DNA of 64,000 nt from Ch128b sp964527925. GTDB taxonomy: Bacteria > Bacteroidota > Ignavibacteria > Ch128b. The stretch lies in the NCBI GenBank assembly GCA_964527925.1, contig CAZGQO010000004.1, positions 178,249 to 242,248 of the forward strand, read 5' to 3'. Every line of letters begins with the position of its first letter. Position 1 is the first letter of the stretch. Made by a program: the position numbers and the translations under genes. Under the pieces are notes generated by a model, which searched no databases, had not been told where the DNA came from, and saw only the letters and a program-made list of their open reading frames with translations. Positions 55,405 through 63,566 of the stretch are shown here, piece after piece.

Positions 55405-55433
55405 TTTCAAATTCCTTTTTTTCTCTTTTGCAA

Positions 55434-55464
55434 ATATAATATCTGTAGTATGGTACGGAGTCAA
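55434..55464 (-). promoter_or_regulatory. mer-type promoter and MerR operator
   Basis: On the minus strand TTGACT (55464-55459) is followed by CCGTACCATACTACAGATA and TTATAT (55439-55434), a 19-base spacer as in MerR-controlled promoters. TTGACTCCGTAC is identical to the start of the Tn21/Tn501 mer promoter, where the dyad CTCCGTAC-N4-GTACGGAG binds MerR; here the second half-site is degraded (CTACAGAT). It lies 30 bases before the merR start. Confidence 0.75.
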
Positions 55465-55657
55465 GAGGTAACTTTTTCAAATCAAAAATTGGTTTAACGA
55501 AAATTAGAATTTGTCAAATCGTTGACAGCACCAAAAAAATTTCCCCTATAAGTTTGATTTAGAAATTGAATTTTATTTGAACTTAAAGCTTACAAGATTT
55601 TATTAAGGTTCAAATTAATTATCAGTTAAATCAAAAAAATAAAAAGGAGTAGTGAAA

Positions 55658-56101
55658 ATGAAATCTCAATATTCTATAAAATCTGCTTTATTTGCAGGAT
55701 TTGTTGCAACAACCGCTATGACAGCCTTCACTTATACGGCACCACTAATGGGAATTGAATTTCAATTAACTGGGTTTAAAAATCCAAGCTCTACAAAATT
55801 AACAGATGGTCAAAAGGTTCAAGCAACTGCAATTGGTAAATTTAGTGTTCATTGTATCACAAGGGAAATAGAAGTCCCTGTTACATTAACCTATTACAAA
55901 GAAAGTGAAAGAACTAAAGCGAAAATGCCAGGCAATTTATTGGTGACTAATGCTGAATTTAAGATCAAGCTTTCAGAATATGGTATAAAAATTCCTTCAA
56001 TGGTAGTAGGTAAGTTAAATGATTCTGATTGCCAACTTTATTACCATATTTCTCAATATAATGCAATAGGAAAGAAGCAATCCTTTGTTCTGTATCTTTG
56101 A
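55658..56101 (+). pseudogene. Chimeric frame: membrane-protein start joined to the middle of a YceI-domain gene
   Basis: An open frame of 147 codons from ATG 55658 (AAGGAG upstream; GTG 55652 is too close to it). Residues about 1-35 ('SALFAGFVATTAMTAFTYTA' then PLMGI) resemble the first helix of DUF6789-type membrane proteins. About 36-120 is the C-terminal half of a YceI lipocalin-like domain: 'ATAIGKFSVHCITREIEVPV', 'TKAKMPGNLLVTNAEF', 'YGIKIPSMVVGKLND'. The last 30 residues are the antisense of a Crp fragment. Two junctions (near 55760-55770 and 56018-56030) therefore join unrelated sequences. It may be expressed but is unlikely to work. Confidence 0.7.
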
Positions 56102-56543
56102 AAATGAGGTCTTCAATTCTTTCTGAAAAACTTCTAAGTTTTAATCCCAGAATTCATGTTAACCTTAAGTTCAATTCAGGATTTTGTTTTACAAAATTCT
56201 TAAAGTCGTCTTTATTAATTGCACAAATTAATGATGGCTCAAGGGTTACAACATAGTCTGTCCTCTTCTGCTCATCTAAATAAGCCATTTCACCAAAAAT
56301 TTCACCTGGATTGATAATGGCAATAATTTTTTCAGAACCATCTGCAAGATACTTTGAAATTTTTACTCTGCCAGCTTTGAGGAAATATATTGTATTGGAT
56401 GGTTCATCAGCAAAATAAATAGGTTCGTTGCCTTTAATTTCTCTCTCTTTGACCAAATTATCCAATCTCATCATTTGATCTTTTTGCAGATTACTGAAGA
56501 GATTGAAATTTTCTAAATACCATAGTTTAGATTTTTCCGCCAT
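56025..56543 (-). pseudogene. Crp/Fnr-family regulator remnant
   Basis: Starts at ATG 56543. An intact cyclic-nucleotide-binding domain follows ('FNLFSNLQKDQMMRLDNLV', 'TIYFLKAGRVKISKYLADGS', 'IIAIINPGEIFGEMAYLDEQ'). TGA at 56154-56156 (probably from CGA) ends the frame after 129 codons. The frame continues beyond it with the Crp dimer helix and start of the DNA-binding part ('ILGLKLRSFSERIEDLIFKD', 'QRIASFLLHYIEKYG'), then stops matching at about 56028, where the YceI fragment begins on the other strand. The helix-turn-helix is absent. A cyclic-nucleotide-binding domain alone might be made. Confidence 0.85.
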
Positions 56544-56776
56544 GTTTCAATACTATTTATTGTTTAATTTAAATTATATAAAACAAATTAAATTTCAATT
56601 TTATTATTCTCAGTCCAAGACTAATCACTAATTTTTATGCTTCTTTTTGATTGCTGGAAAAATGATTTTTATCTATAAAATACGATTCAACAAAAACCTT
56701 CGACTAACTTGCATTCTGAAAAAATCATCAAAAGATTATTACTGAAAAATTTTAATCGAATTCAATGATAATGCAG

Positions 56777-57604
56777 TTATATTTTTAAATGCGATAATGC
56801 AAAATCATACTTAACTGGATCCAGAGGATCAAATTTCTTCAGTTGTTCAGTAATCTCAACTGCCATATTCCACGATGGACTTTTCTTTTGAGTTAGATTA
56901 TAGAATTTTGCAACTTGGTAAATATGAGTATCAAGCGGAATAATTAATTGAGATGTTTTTATTTCACTCCATAAACCCAGGTCAACATTATCTTTTCTCA
57001 CCATCCATCTTAAAAACAGATTCATTCTTTTGCATGTTGAATTAGTTTCAGGATCCGGGAATAAGAATTTTAGTTTTCTTGATTTATTACTTCTTTTGAT
57101 TTTATTCATGATTTTCGAATTCGATTTTTCTTTATCGATTATAGTTTCAGATCTTTTATAATACTCCCTGAACTTTTTTGAAAAGTATGAGATTGCTGAT
57201 TTTAAATTTTTCTCTTCGGTATTGTAGCCTGAAAGAAACAATGTTTTAAGGTCTTGAAACTCATTCAAGATAAGATTTAATGTAAATAATAGACTTACAA
57301 ATTGATTATGAAATAAAAATCGATGATTTATATTTTCTTGTTTTTTAAGATACTGAAGGTAATTTCTATCCAGAATTCTATTCTTTGCTGAAGGTTGGAG
57401 TAATTGAAAAATTCTATTTAATACAGAATTTATCTGTTTAATATTTCCAAATGCATAAAGTGAAGAAATATAGGCTAAAATTTCTTGATCTTCCCTCTCC
57501 TTTGAACGCAAAACGATTTGAATGGGATCTTCGACAAAATCTATTCGATTGTATCTGGAATATAATTTTTCGAGATAGCTTTTTGTTAATTTATTCTCAG
57601 ACAC
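56777..57604 (-). CDS. TIGR02757 (DUF2400) family protein
   Basis: A 275-residue protein of a widespread family of unknown function, common in Bacteroidota and spirochaetes. Family landmarks: 'YISSLYAFGNIKQI' near residue 45, 'CKRMNLFLRWMVRKDNVD', 'LWSEIKTSQLIIPLDTHIY', and 'KKFDPLDPVKYDFALSHL' at the C-terminus. The fold has been compared with HhH-GPD DNA glycosylases, by recall. Starts with GTG at 57604, overlapping the pdxJ stop by eight bases. The 172 bases beyond it (56605-56776) hold nothing recognised. Confidence 0.88.
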   Translation of the reverse strand: MSENKLTKSYLEKLYSRYNRIDFVEDPIQIVLRSKEREDQEILAYISSLYAFGNIKQINSVLNRIFQLLQPSAKNRILDRNYLQYLKKQENINHRFLFHNQFVSLLFTLNLILNEFQDLKTLFLSGYNTEEKNLKSAISYFSKKFREYYKRSETIIDKEKSNSKIMNKIKRSNKSRKLKFLFPDPETNSTCKRMNLFLRWMVRKDNVDLGLWSEIKTSQLIIPLDTHIYQVAKFYNLTQKKSPSWNMAVEITEQLKKFDPLDPVKYDFALSHLKI

Positions 57605-58313
57605 CTTTTACCAGACGAATCATTTCACGGACTGCATTTTCAAGACCAACAAAAACTGCTTTTGCAATTATTGCATGTCCAATACTTACTTCATCAATTT
57701 CTTTAATTTCTCTAAATGGAATGATATTGAGATAATTTAATCCATGTCCGGCATTAACTCCAAGATTTAACTTTTTACCGAGCTTTGCTGCTTCTCTTAT
57801 CTTTTCAAGTTCTTCTTTTGCTTCTTCTTCACTGATTGTATTTGCATAAAATCCTGTATGAATTTCGATAAATTCAGCTTCCAGATCGGCAGCGGCTTTT
57901 ATTTGATCTTCAACAGGGTCAACGAACAAACTAACTTCGATTTTGTTAGAATGGAGTTCCTTAATCACGTCACTCACTTTATCATAATTACTGACAACAT
58001 CAAGACCGCCTTCAGTAGTTAATTCCTGTCTTCGTTCAGGGACTAATGTTGCTAAATCTGGTTTTACTTTACATGCAATAGATACAATTTGCGGATCAGT
58101 TGACATTTCAAGATCAAGTTTTGTTTTGACGACTTCTCTTAATAAATAGACATCTCGATCATTGATATGTCTTCTATCTTCTCGTAAATGACAAACAATT
58201 CCATCTGCACCAGCCAGTTCACAGATTAGTGCAGCTGTAATTGGATCAGGTTCAAATTCACCTCTTGCCTGTCTGAGAGTAGCAACATGGTCGATATTAA
58301 CACAAAGTCTCAT
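57597..58313 (-). CDS. pdxJ: Pyridoxine 5'-phosphate synthase
   Basis: A 238-residue TIM-barrel enzyme that condenses 1-deoxy-D-xylulose 5-phosphate with 3-amino-2-oxopropyl phosphate to pyridoxine 5'-phosphate, the last ring-forming step of the DXP-dependent vitamin B6 pathway. Signatures: 'LCVNIDHVATLRQARG', 'CHLREDRRHINDRDVY', 'ATLVPERRQELTTEGGLD', 'EIHTGFYAN' and 'VNAGHGLNY'. Length and motifs are canonical. GGAG precedes the ATG at 58313. It is upstream of and overlaps the TIGR02757 gene. Confidence 0.96.
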   Translation of the reverse strand: MRLCVNIDHVATLRQARGEFEPDPITAALICELAGADGIVCHLREDRRHINDRDVYLLREVVKTKLDLEMSTDPQIVSIACKVKPDLATLVPERRQELTTEGGLDVVSNYDKVSDVIKELHSNKIEVSLFVDPVEDQIKAAADLEAEFIEIHTGFYANTISEEEAKEELEKIREAAKLGKKLNLGVNAGHGLNYLNIIPFREIKEIDEVSIGHAIIAKAVFVGLENAVREMIRLVKGV

Positions 58314-58715
58314 ATTAATTCTCCATTTTTTTTTAAACTTAATTAAATCAATAGAAATGAAAAATGATACTAAGAAAATGGCTCTATAAGTTATGCAAGT
58401 TTAAATAACTGGTTTTATGAATAAAGAATACGCGATTTACTTTAAATATCTCCTGTTTATATTTCATCAAAAGAATAATATTTAAAAGTAAAGTTTATAA
58501 TATCTTCTTAACAATTGGTGAAATTGATGATATTGTAATAGAAAGATAATAAGCTAAACTGCGTTTGAGTTTAATTTAAATACTATGCTTAAACTTGATG
58601 TAATAAATTAATTGTACTGTTGATTAAATTGTTGTTTAACTACTTTATGTTTTTAGTGTTTTCAGAAATTTCAAAGTTTATTTATCATTAACTTTTAAGA
58701 AGATTCAAATAATTA
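58314..58715. other. Intergenic region without a recognised element
   Basis: A 402-base AT-rich gap between the T9SS propeller gene and pdxJ, both on the minus strand. It must carry the pdxJ promoter. I see no tRNA, no convincing terminator and none of the interspersed repeats found elsewhere. Confidence 0.5.
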
Positions 58716-60782
58716 TCATTTCAATAAAACCATTTTCTTAATTGCATTAAACTTCTCACTTTCAAACTTGCAAAAATATAAGCCACTCGGATAATCTTTC
58801 GAATCAAATTTAATAGAATATTTCCCGGCTTTTAGCTCTCTATCAATTAATGTTTCTAATTTTCTACCCAATGCATCATAAACAGAAATATTAGCATGAA
58901 TTTCTTCAGGCAAATCGAAAACAATATTTGTCAAATTATTGAATGGATTAGGATAGTTCTGATAAAGAATAAAAGAAACAGGGACAAAAGTACAGGTTAC
59001 AACATTAGTCAAATTCACAGAAATTTCTTTAGAAGGCAGACTTTTATTTCCAGAAAAATCAACAGCCAATATTTTGTAAAAATATGTTTTGCCCAATTCG
59101 ATATTATAGTCTTCAAAAGATGATTGTACCACTTGCGCAATTGGCTGTTTATTTACAACATAAAAATTTGAAACTGTATCTCTAAATACAGCAAAGTATT
59201 GGAAATCTTCATCCACAGGTTCAGACCACAGTAATTTTACAAAATTTGCGTATACAATTGCACTAACACTATCGGGAGTATGCGGAATTAAATTATCAAT
59301 CGAATAACCACTATCTGGTAAGGAAGTCGCTAAAATGTATGGTGCTGTTCCATGTGCAACCACTTTGAACACAGACCAATAAATTCCATTAACTATTGAA
59401 GAATCAAAAATTGTTGGTGCAACGAAAGAATATAGATTTGAACCAATTGCTGGAGTTTCGCCCACAAATGTCCAGATCTGATTATCTTGCCTCCAGATAC
59501 TATACTTTACAACTGGATTATTGAAAATTCCATCATTATCAGACGGATTCCATATCACAAATACTTGCTTTCCATTATCATCTGGCACATCGCTAATTGA
59601 TAGAATATCTGGCGCATCAATTTTATATTCTGAATCAAACTTTACGAAAAATATATTGTTTATTGCTGTACCTGACTTTGTTATTCCAGCTACTGCGTAT
59701 CCGTAATCATTTGTCACCACAAAATCATATCCTCTATCTTCAAAAATTCCGCCCGCATCAACTAACCATAGCAAATTTCCGGATAGATCTGTTTTAAGAA
59801 GAAATAAATTAACCTGATTACTGTTATCAAGTCTACCATAACCAGCCACAACAAGATTAAAATCATCAGTAAGTTTTATAGTGCTTCCATAATCATTACC
59901 AAAATAACCATAAGTCTTAAACCAGATTGAATCACCCAATTCATTAAGTTTCATTATAAAAATATCAGCATAACCATTACCATATGAAAATGTATAGCCT
60001 GTGATATAAATTTCTTTCGTAGTATTTAGTTGAATAACAGAATTTGCTATTTCATTACCAGCACCACCAAATGATTTCTGCCAGATAAAATTACCATCTT
60101 TATCACAACGAATTATAAAAATATTATAAACGGAATTCGAAAAGTAATTTGCCCCGGCTATAATAAATCCGCCATCGTAAAGCTCTTTAATCGAATGACC
60201 TTCAGAAAAATCTCCGAAATTAAAAGTTTTAAAGAAATGAACATTGCCATTAAAATCAGTTTTCAAAAGATAAACCTCCTTGTTTCCTATTGGCGAAAAT
60301 GAATTTGTAGTTCCAACTGCTATTAGACCATCACTTGCAATTTCAACTTCCGTAAATTGATCATTATTTGAACCACCATAAGATTTAGTCCATAGTACAT
60401 TTCCATCTTGATCTATTTTTATAAGTAACGCATCATAATTATTTGATGAATTAACTCGACCATAACCAGCGACTATAAAATTACCATCAGGCAAGCGTTT
60501 TATATCAGATGCATATTCATCAAGACTATCCCCTATTGTTTTGGTCCATAAGGTATCCCCATTAGAATCTGTCCTGATAATATATATATCACTCCAGTTA
60601 CTTAAACTAAAAGAAACTGTATAACCTGCTATTAAGAAACCACCGTCAAATGTTTTTTCTATTGCCCAACTTTCGTCGTCATTATTCCCTCCAAAAGTTC
60701 TTGACCAGGATAAGGAAGGTTGTAATGACTGAGCAACGATAAGATTTGATAATAAAAGAAAAGTGATAATAAAACTTTTCAT
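58716..60782 (-). CDS. Secreted propeller protein with Fn3 domains and T9SS sorting domain
   Basis: A 688-residue protein: signal peptide (cleavage near IVAQ), then about seven repeats (20-390) of the type 'GGNNDDESWAIEKTFDGGFL', 'GGSNNDQFTEVEIASDGLI' and 'GGAGNEIANSVIQLNTTKE', which form a propeller-like array. Two fibronectin type III-like domains (about 395-600) follow, the second with 'YFYKILAVDFSGNKSLPSK'. The C-terminal T9SS domain has 'NYPNPFNNLTNIVFDLP' and ends 'AIKKMVLLK'. It stands alone; the GGGAG site is eight bases from the ATG. No catalytic residues were recognised, so a surface adhesin or structural role is likely. Confidence 0.85.
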   Translation of the reverse strand: MKSFIITFLLLSNLIVAQSLQPSLSWSRTFGGNNDDESWAIEKTFDGGFLIAGYTVSFSLSNWSDIYIIRTDSNGDTLWTKTIGDSLDEYASDIKRLPDGNFIVAGYGRVNSSNNYDALLIKIDQDGNVLWTKSYGGSNNDQFTEVEIASDGLIAVGTTNSFSPIGNKEVYLLKTDFNGNVHFFKTFNFGDFSEGHSIKELYDGGFIIAGANYFSNSVYNIFIIRCDKDGNFIWQKSFGGAGNEIANSVIQLNTTKEIYITGYTFSYGNGYADIFIMKLNELGDSIWFKTYGYFGNDYGSTIKLTDDFNLVVAGYGRLDNSNQVNLFLLKTDLSGNLLWLVDAGGIFEDRGYDFVVTNDYGYAVAGITKSGTAINNIFFVKFDSEYKIDAPDILSISDVPDDNGKQVFVIWNPSDNDGIFNNPVVKYSIWRQDNQIWTFVGETPAIGSNLYSFVAPTIFDSSIVNGIYWSVFKVVAHGTAPYILATSLPDSGYSIDNLIPHTPDSVSAIVYANFVKLLWSEPVDEDFQYFAVFRDTVSNFYVVNKQPIAQVVQSSFEDYNIELGKTYFYKILAVDFSGNKSLPSKEISVNLTNVVTCTFVPVSFILYQNYPNPFNNLTNIVFDLPEEIHANISVYDALGRKLETLIDRELKAGKYSIKFDSKDYPSGLYFCKFESEKFNAIKKMVLLK

Positions 60783-61036
60783 ATCTAAATCTCCCTAATA
60801 ATCAGAAGTAAATTATATATTAATGAACTCATTATCAACTAAATTTTTACAAAATTTTTGAACAGACAATTTTCATGAAAAAGTGAACTATCGAAAATTA
60901 TAAACAAAAGTTTTAAAAATGATTTTCTTAATTTTTAATTAGGAACAAAGCAGTAGTTTGATTTTTCCTGAAATAAGAAAATTTTCCAAATTCAATAAAA
61001 ATCAACCACTTGACTTAAAATTAATTTCTTATTATT
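60783..61036 (+). promoter_or_regulatory. groESL promoter region
   Basis: A 254-base gap between divergent genes. A sigma-70-like promoter is visible just before CIRCE: TTGACT at 61010-61015 and TATTTT at 61033-61038, spacer 17. The -10 element overlaps the first bases of CIRCE, so HrcA would block polymerase directly. Confidence 0.6.
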
Positions 61037-61063
61037 TTAGCACTCGCAAATGGAGAGTGCTAA
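61037..61063 (+). promoter_or_regulatory. CIRCE operator (HrcA binding site)
   Basis: A perfect CIRCE element, TTAGCACTC-N9-GAGTGCTAA, 42 bases before the groES ATG. It predicts repression of groESL by HrcA, released on heat shock. No hrcA gene is in the window. Confidence 0.97.
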
Positions 61064-61105
61064 TACAAAGGGTTAATTAACAATAACAAATTAAGGAGAT
61101 AAAAT

Positions 61106-61405
61106 ATGGCATCATTCAGCTTAAAACCTTTAGCAGATAGAGTCATTATAAAACCAGCACCCGCTGAAGAAGTAACAAAAGGCGGAATTTATTTACCAGA
61201 TACCGCTCAAGAAAAACCTCAGCGAGGTGAAGTTGTTGCAGTAGGTCCTGGAAAAATTTCTGAAGAGACCGGTAAACATATTCCTATGACTGTTAAAGTC
61301 GGTGATAAGGTTCTATATGGAAAATATTCAGGTACTGAAGTCAAAATTGATGGTGAAGAATATCTTATCATGAGAGAATCAGATATTTTCGCAATCATCC
61401 AATAA
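61106..61405 (+). CDS. groES: Co-chaperonin GroES
   Basis: A 99-residue protein that forms the heptameric lid of GroEL. Conserved: 'LKPLADRVIIKPAPAEEVTK', then 'GGIYLPDTAQEKPQRGEVVA', with the mobile loop between them, and 'VGDKVLYGKYSGTEVKIDGE' near the C-terminus. AAGGAG precedes the ATG. It lies behind CIRCE and 27 bases before groEL. Confidence 0.97.
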   Translation: MASFSLKPLADRVIIKPAPAEEVTKGGIYLPDTAQEKPQRGEVVAVGPGKISEETGKHIPMTVKVGDKVLYGKYSGTEVKIDGEEYLIMRESDIFAIIQ

Positions 61406-61432
61406 TGTCGAACAAATAAAGGAGAATGAAAC

Positions 61433-63058
61433 ATGTCAGCAAAATTAATTGAATTTAATCTCGAAGCTCGAACCAAACTCAAAAAAGGTGTCGACCAATT
61501 AGCTGATGCGGTTAAAGTTACATTAGGTCCAAAAGGCCGCAATGTAGTTATCGATAAAAAATTCGGTGCACCAACTGTTACAAAAGACGGTGTAACAGTT
61601 GCAAAAGAAATCGAGCTCGAAGATCCCATTGAAAACATGGGAGCTCAAATGGTTCGTGAAGTTGCCTCCAAAACAAGTGATGTCGCTGGTGATGGTACAA
61701 CAACCGCTACTGTTTTAGCCCAGGCAATCTTTGCAGAAGGACTCAAGAATGTTACTGCTGGTGCCAATCCAATGGATTTAAAAAGAGGTATCGATTTAGC
61801 TGTTGAAGCAGTTGTTAATAATCTCAAGAAAATAAGTAAACCCGTTGAAACTTCTCAGGAGATTGAACAAGTTGGTGCAATTTCTGCTAATAATGATCTT
61901 TCAATCGGTAAGATTATTGCCGAAGCGATGGATAAAGTTGGAAAAGATGGTGTGATTACCGTTGAAGAGGCAAAAGGTACTGAAACTACTTTAGAAGTTG
62001 TTGAAGGTATGCAATTCGATCGTGGTTACTTATCACCCTACTTCGTAACCAATGCTGATACAATGGAAGCTGTTCTCGAAGATCCATATTTATTAATTCA
62101 TGATAAGAAAATCTCTGCAATGAAAGATTTATTACCAATACTTGAAAAAGTTGCTCAATCAGGGCGTGCATTATTAATCATTGCAGAGGAAGTCGAAGGT
62201 GAAGCTCTTGCAACACTCGTTGTAAATAAATTAAGAGGTACATTAAGAGTCTGTGCTGTCAAAGCTCCAGGATTTGGTGATAGAAGAAAAGCAATGCTCG
62301 AAGATATTGCAATCTTAACTGGCGGTACAGTTATCTCTGAAGAAAAAGGATTCAAACTTGAAAATGCACAACTTTCTTATTTAGGTCAGGCTGCTCGTGT
62401 TGTTGTTGATAAAGATAATACAACAATTGTTGAAGGAAAAGGCAAGAAAGAGGAAATCAAGAAGAGAATTAATGAAATTAAAGTCCAAATTGAAAAGACA
62501 ACAAGCGATTACGATAGAGAAAAATTACAGGAAAGAATGGCGAAACTTTCAGGCGGTGTTGCAGTATTAAAGGTCGGTGCAGCCACTGAAGTTGAAATGA
62601 AAGAAAAGAAAGCTCGTGTTGAAGACGCTCTGCATGCAACAAGAGCTGCTGTTGAAGAAGGAATTGTCCCTGGTGGTGGTGTTGCTTATATAAGAGCAAT
62701 GGATAATTTGGATGTAAAAGTTGAAAACGAAGATCAAAGAACAGGTGTTGAAATTATAAAGAAAGCTCTTGAAGCTCCAATCAGACATATTGTTGAAAAC
62801 GCTGGATGGGAAGGCTCAGTTGTTGTACAAAGAGTTAAAGAAGGAAAAGATGATTTTGGATTTAACGCAAATACCGAGCAATTTGAAAACTTGATGAAGA
62901 GTGGCGTAATTGATCCGACAAAAGTCGCAAGAATTGCATTACATAATGCGGCTTCAGTTGCTTCGATGTTGATTACAACCGAGGCGGTGATTGTTGAGAA
63001 ACCTAAGAAAGAACAACCAATGCCACCTATGCCTCCAGGTGGTGGATACGACTATTAA
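61433..63058 (+). CDS. groEL: Chaperonin GroEL
   Basis: A 541-residue ATP-dependent chaperonin of normal length. Landmarks: 'VKVTLGPKGRNVVIDKKFGA', 'DGVTVAKEIELEDPIENMGA', the ATP-binding 'VAGDGTTTATVLAQAIF', 'KAPGFGDRRKAMLEDIAILT', and 'ATRAAVEEGIVPGGGVAYI'. The C-terminal tail is 'KKEQPMPPMPPGGGYDY', proline-rich and without the usual run of GGM repeats. AAGGAG precedes the ATG. The gene uses fewer rare patterns than its neighbours, as expected of a highly expressed gene. Confidence 0.98.
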   Translation: MSAKLIEFNLEARTKLKKGVDQLADAVKVTLGPKGRNVVIDKKFGAPTVTKDGVTVAKEIELEDPIENMGAQMVREVASKTSDVAGDGTTTATVLAQAIFAEGLKNVTAGANPMDLKRGIDLAVEAVVNNLKKISKPVETSQEIEQVGAISANNDLSIGKIIAEAMDKVGKDGVITVEEAKGTETTLEVVEGMQFDRGYLSPYFVTNADTMEAVLEDPYLLIHDKKISAMKDLLPILEKVAQSGRALLIIAEEVEGEALATLVVNKLRGTLRVCAVKAPGFGDRRKAMLEDIAILTGGTVISEEKGFKLENAQLSYLGQAARVVVDKDNTTIVEGKGKKEEIKKRINEIKVQIEKTTSDYDREKLQERMAKLSGGVAVLKVGAATEVEMKEKKARVEDALHATRAAVEEGIVPGGGVAYIRAMDNLDVKVENEDQRTGVEIIKKALEAPIRHIVENAGWEGSVVVQRVKEGKDDFGFNANTEQFENLMKSGVIDPTKVARIALHNAASVASMLITTEAVIVEKPKKEQPMPPMPPGGGYDY

Positions 63059-63101
63059 TAACTTGCCTTCCTAAAATACTGATTCTCATAACTCCTCCTG
63101 C

Positions 63102-63135
63102 TAACCCGCCCCTTAGCTGGGCGGGTTAATATTTT
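63102..63135 (+). terminator. Rho-independent terminator of groESL
   Basis: A GC-rich stem TAACCCGCCC (63102-63111) with GGGCGGGTTA (63119-63128) and a 7-base loop, followed by ATATTTTAAATTT. It lies 44 bases after the groEL stop. Confidence 0.9.
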
Positions 63136-63467
63136 AAATTTAGACTCTGCATTTACAACCAACCTTAAATCCCATAAATTTATAAAGTATTTTCACTGAA
63201 AATCATTACTAACTAAAAACTAATGAAATATCTTTATAACCTTTTTATTTGTATCTTAAGCGTATGTGAAACTACTTTGATATGAGAATTAGACAATTTT
63301 TTAGCGATAATCACTATAAAATTCTACCAAAAGACTAAAAAACTAAGACGAAAATTTATCAAAAAGACAATATGAATTAATTAAAAAAGCAATCTTTGTA
63401 TTTGGGCTTTTGATTTATACTTACTTTTTCAATTGATTTCGGTATAGGAAGGTCAATTAAATTTTTA

Positions 63468-63550
63468 AGCCACGAATACACGAATAAATTTTGCCGCTAA
63501 TTCGCGAATTCGTGGCTATTTTTTTTCTCTGCGGTTTATTTTTAACCGCA
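63468..63550. repeat. Two intergenic stem-loops of repeat origin
   Basis: AGCCACGAAT (63468-63477) pairs with ATTCGTGGCT (63508-63517), enclosing TTCGCGAA and followed by a T8 run. Then TGCGGTT (63530-63536) pairs with AACCGCA (63544-63550). The first shares CGCGAAT-type sequence with repeats at 14039-14056, 41351-41370 and 47111-47129. Nothing else was seen in 63136-63566, which has no gene. Confidence 0.7.
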
Positions 63551-63566
63551 AAGGTTGCAAAGAATT

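Noticed and set aside
55652..56101. An intact YceI-family gene
   Set aside because: Only the C-terminal half of the YceI domain is present, and the last 30 codons are antisense to the Crp remnant.
56154..56543. A stand-alone 129-residue cyclic-nucleotide-binding protein
   Set aside because: The frame continues past the TGA with clear Crp-type sequence, so it is a truncated regulator and not a natural single-domain protein.
61219..61638. Minus-strand frame across groES and groEL
   Set aside because: It is a shadow of two highly conserved chaperonin genes.
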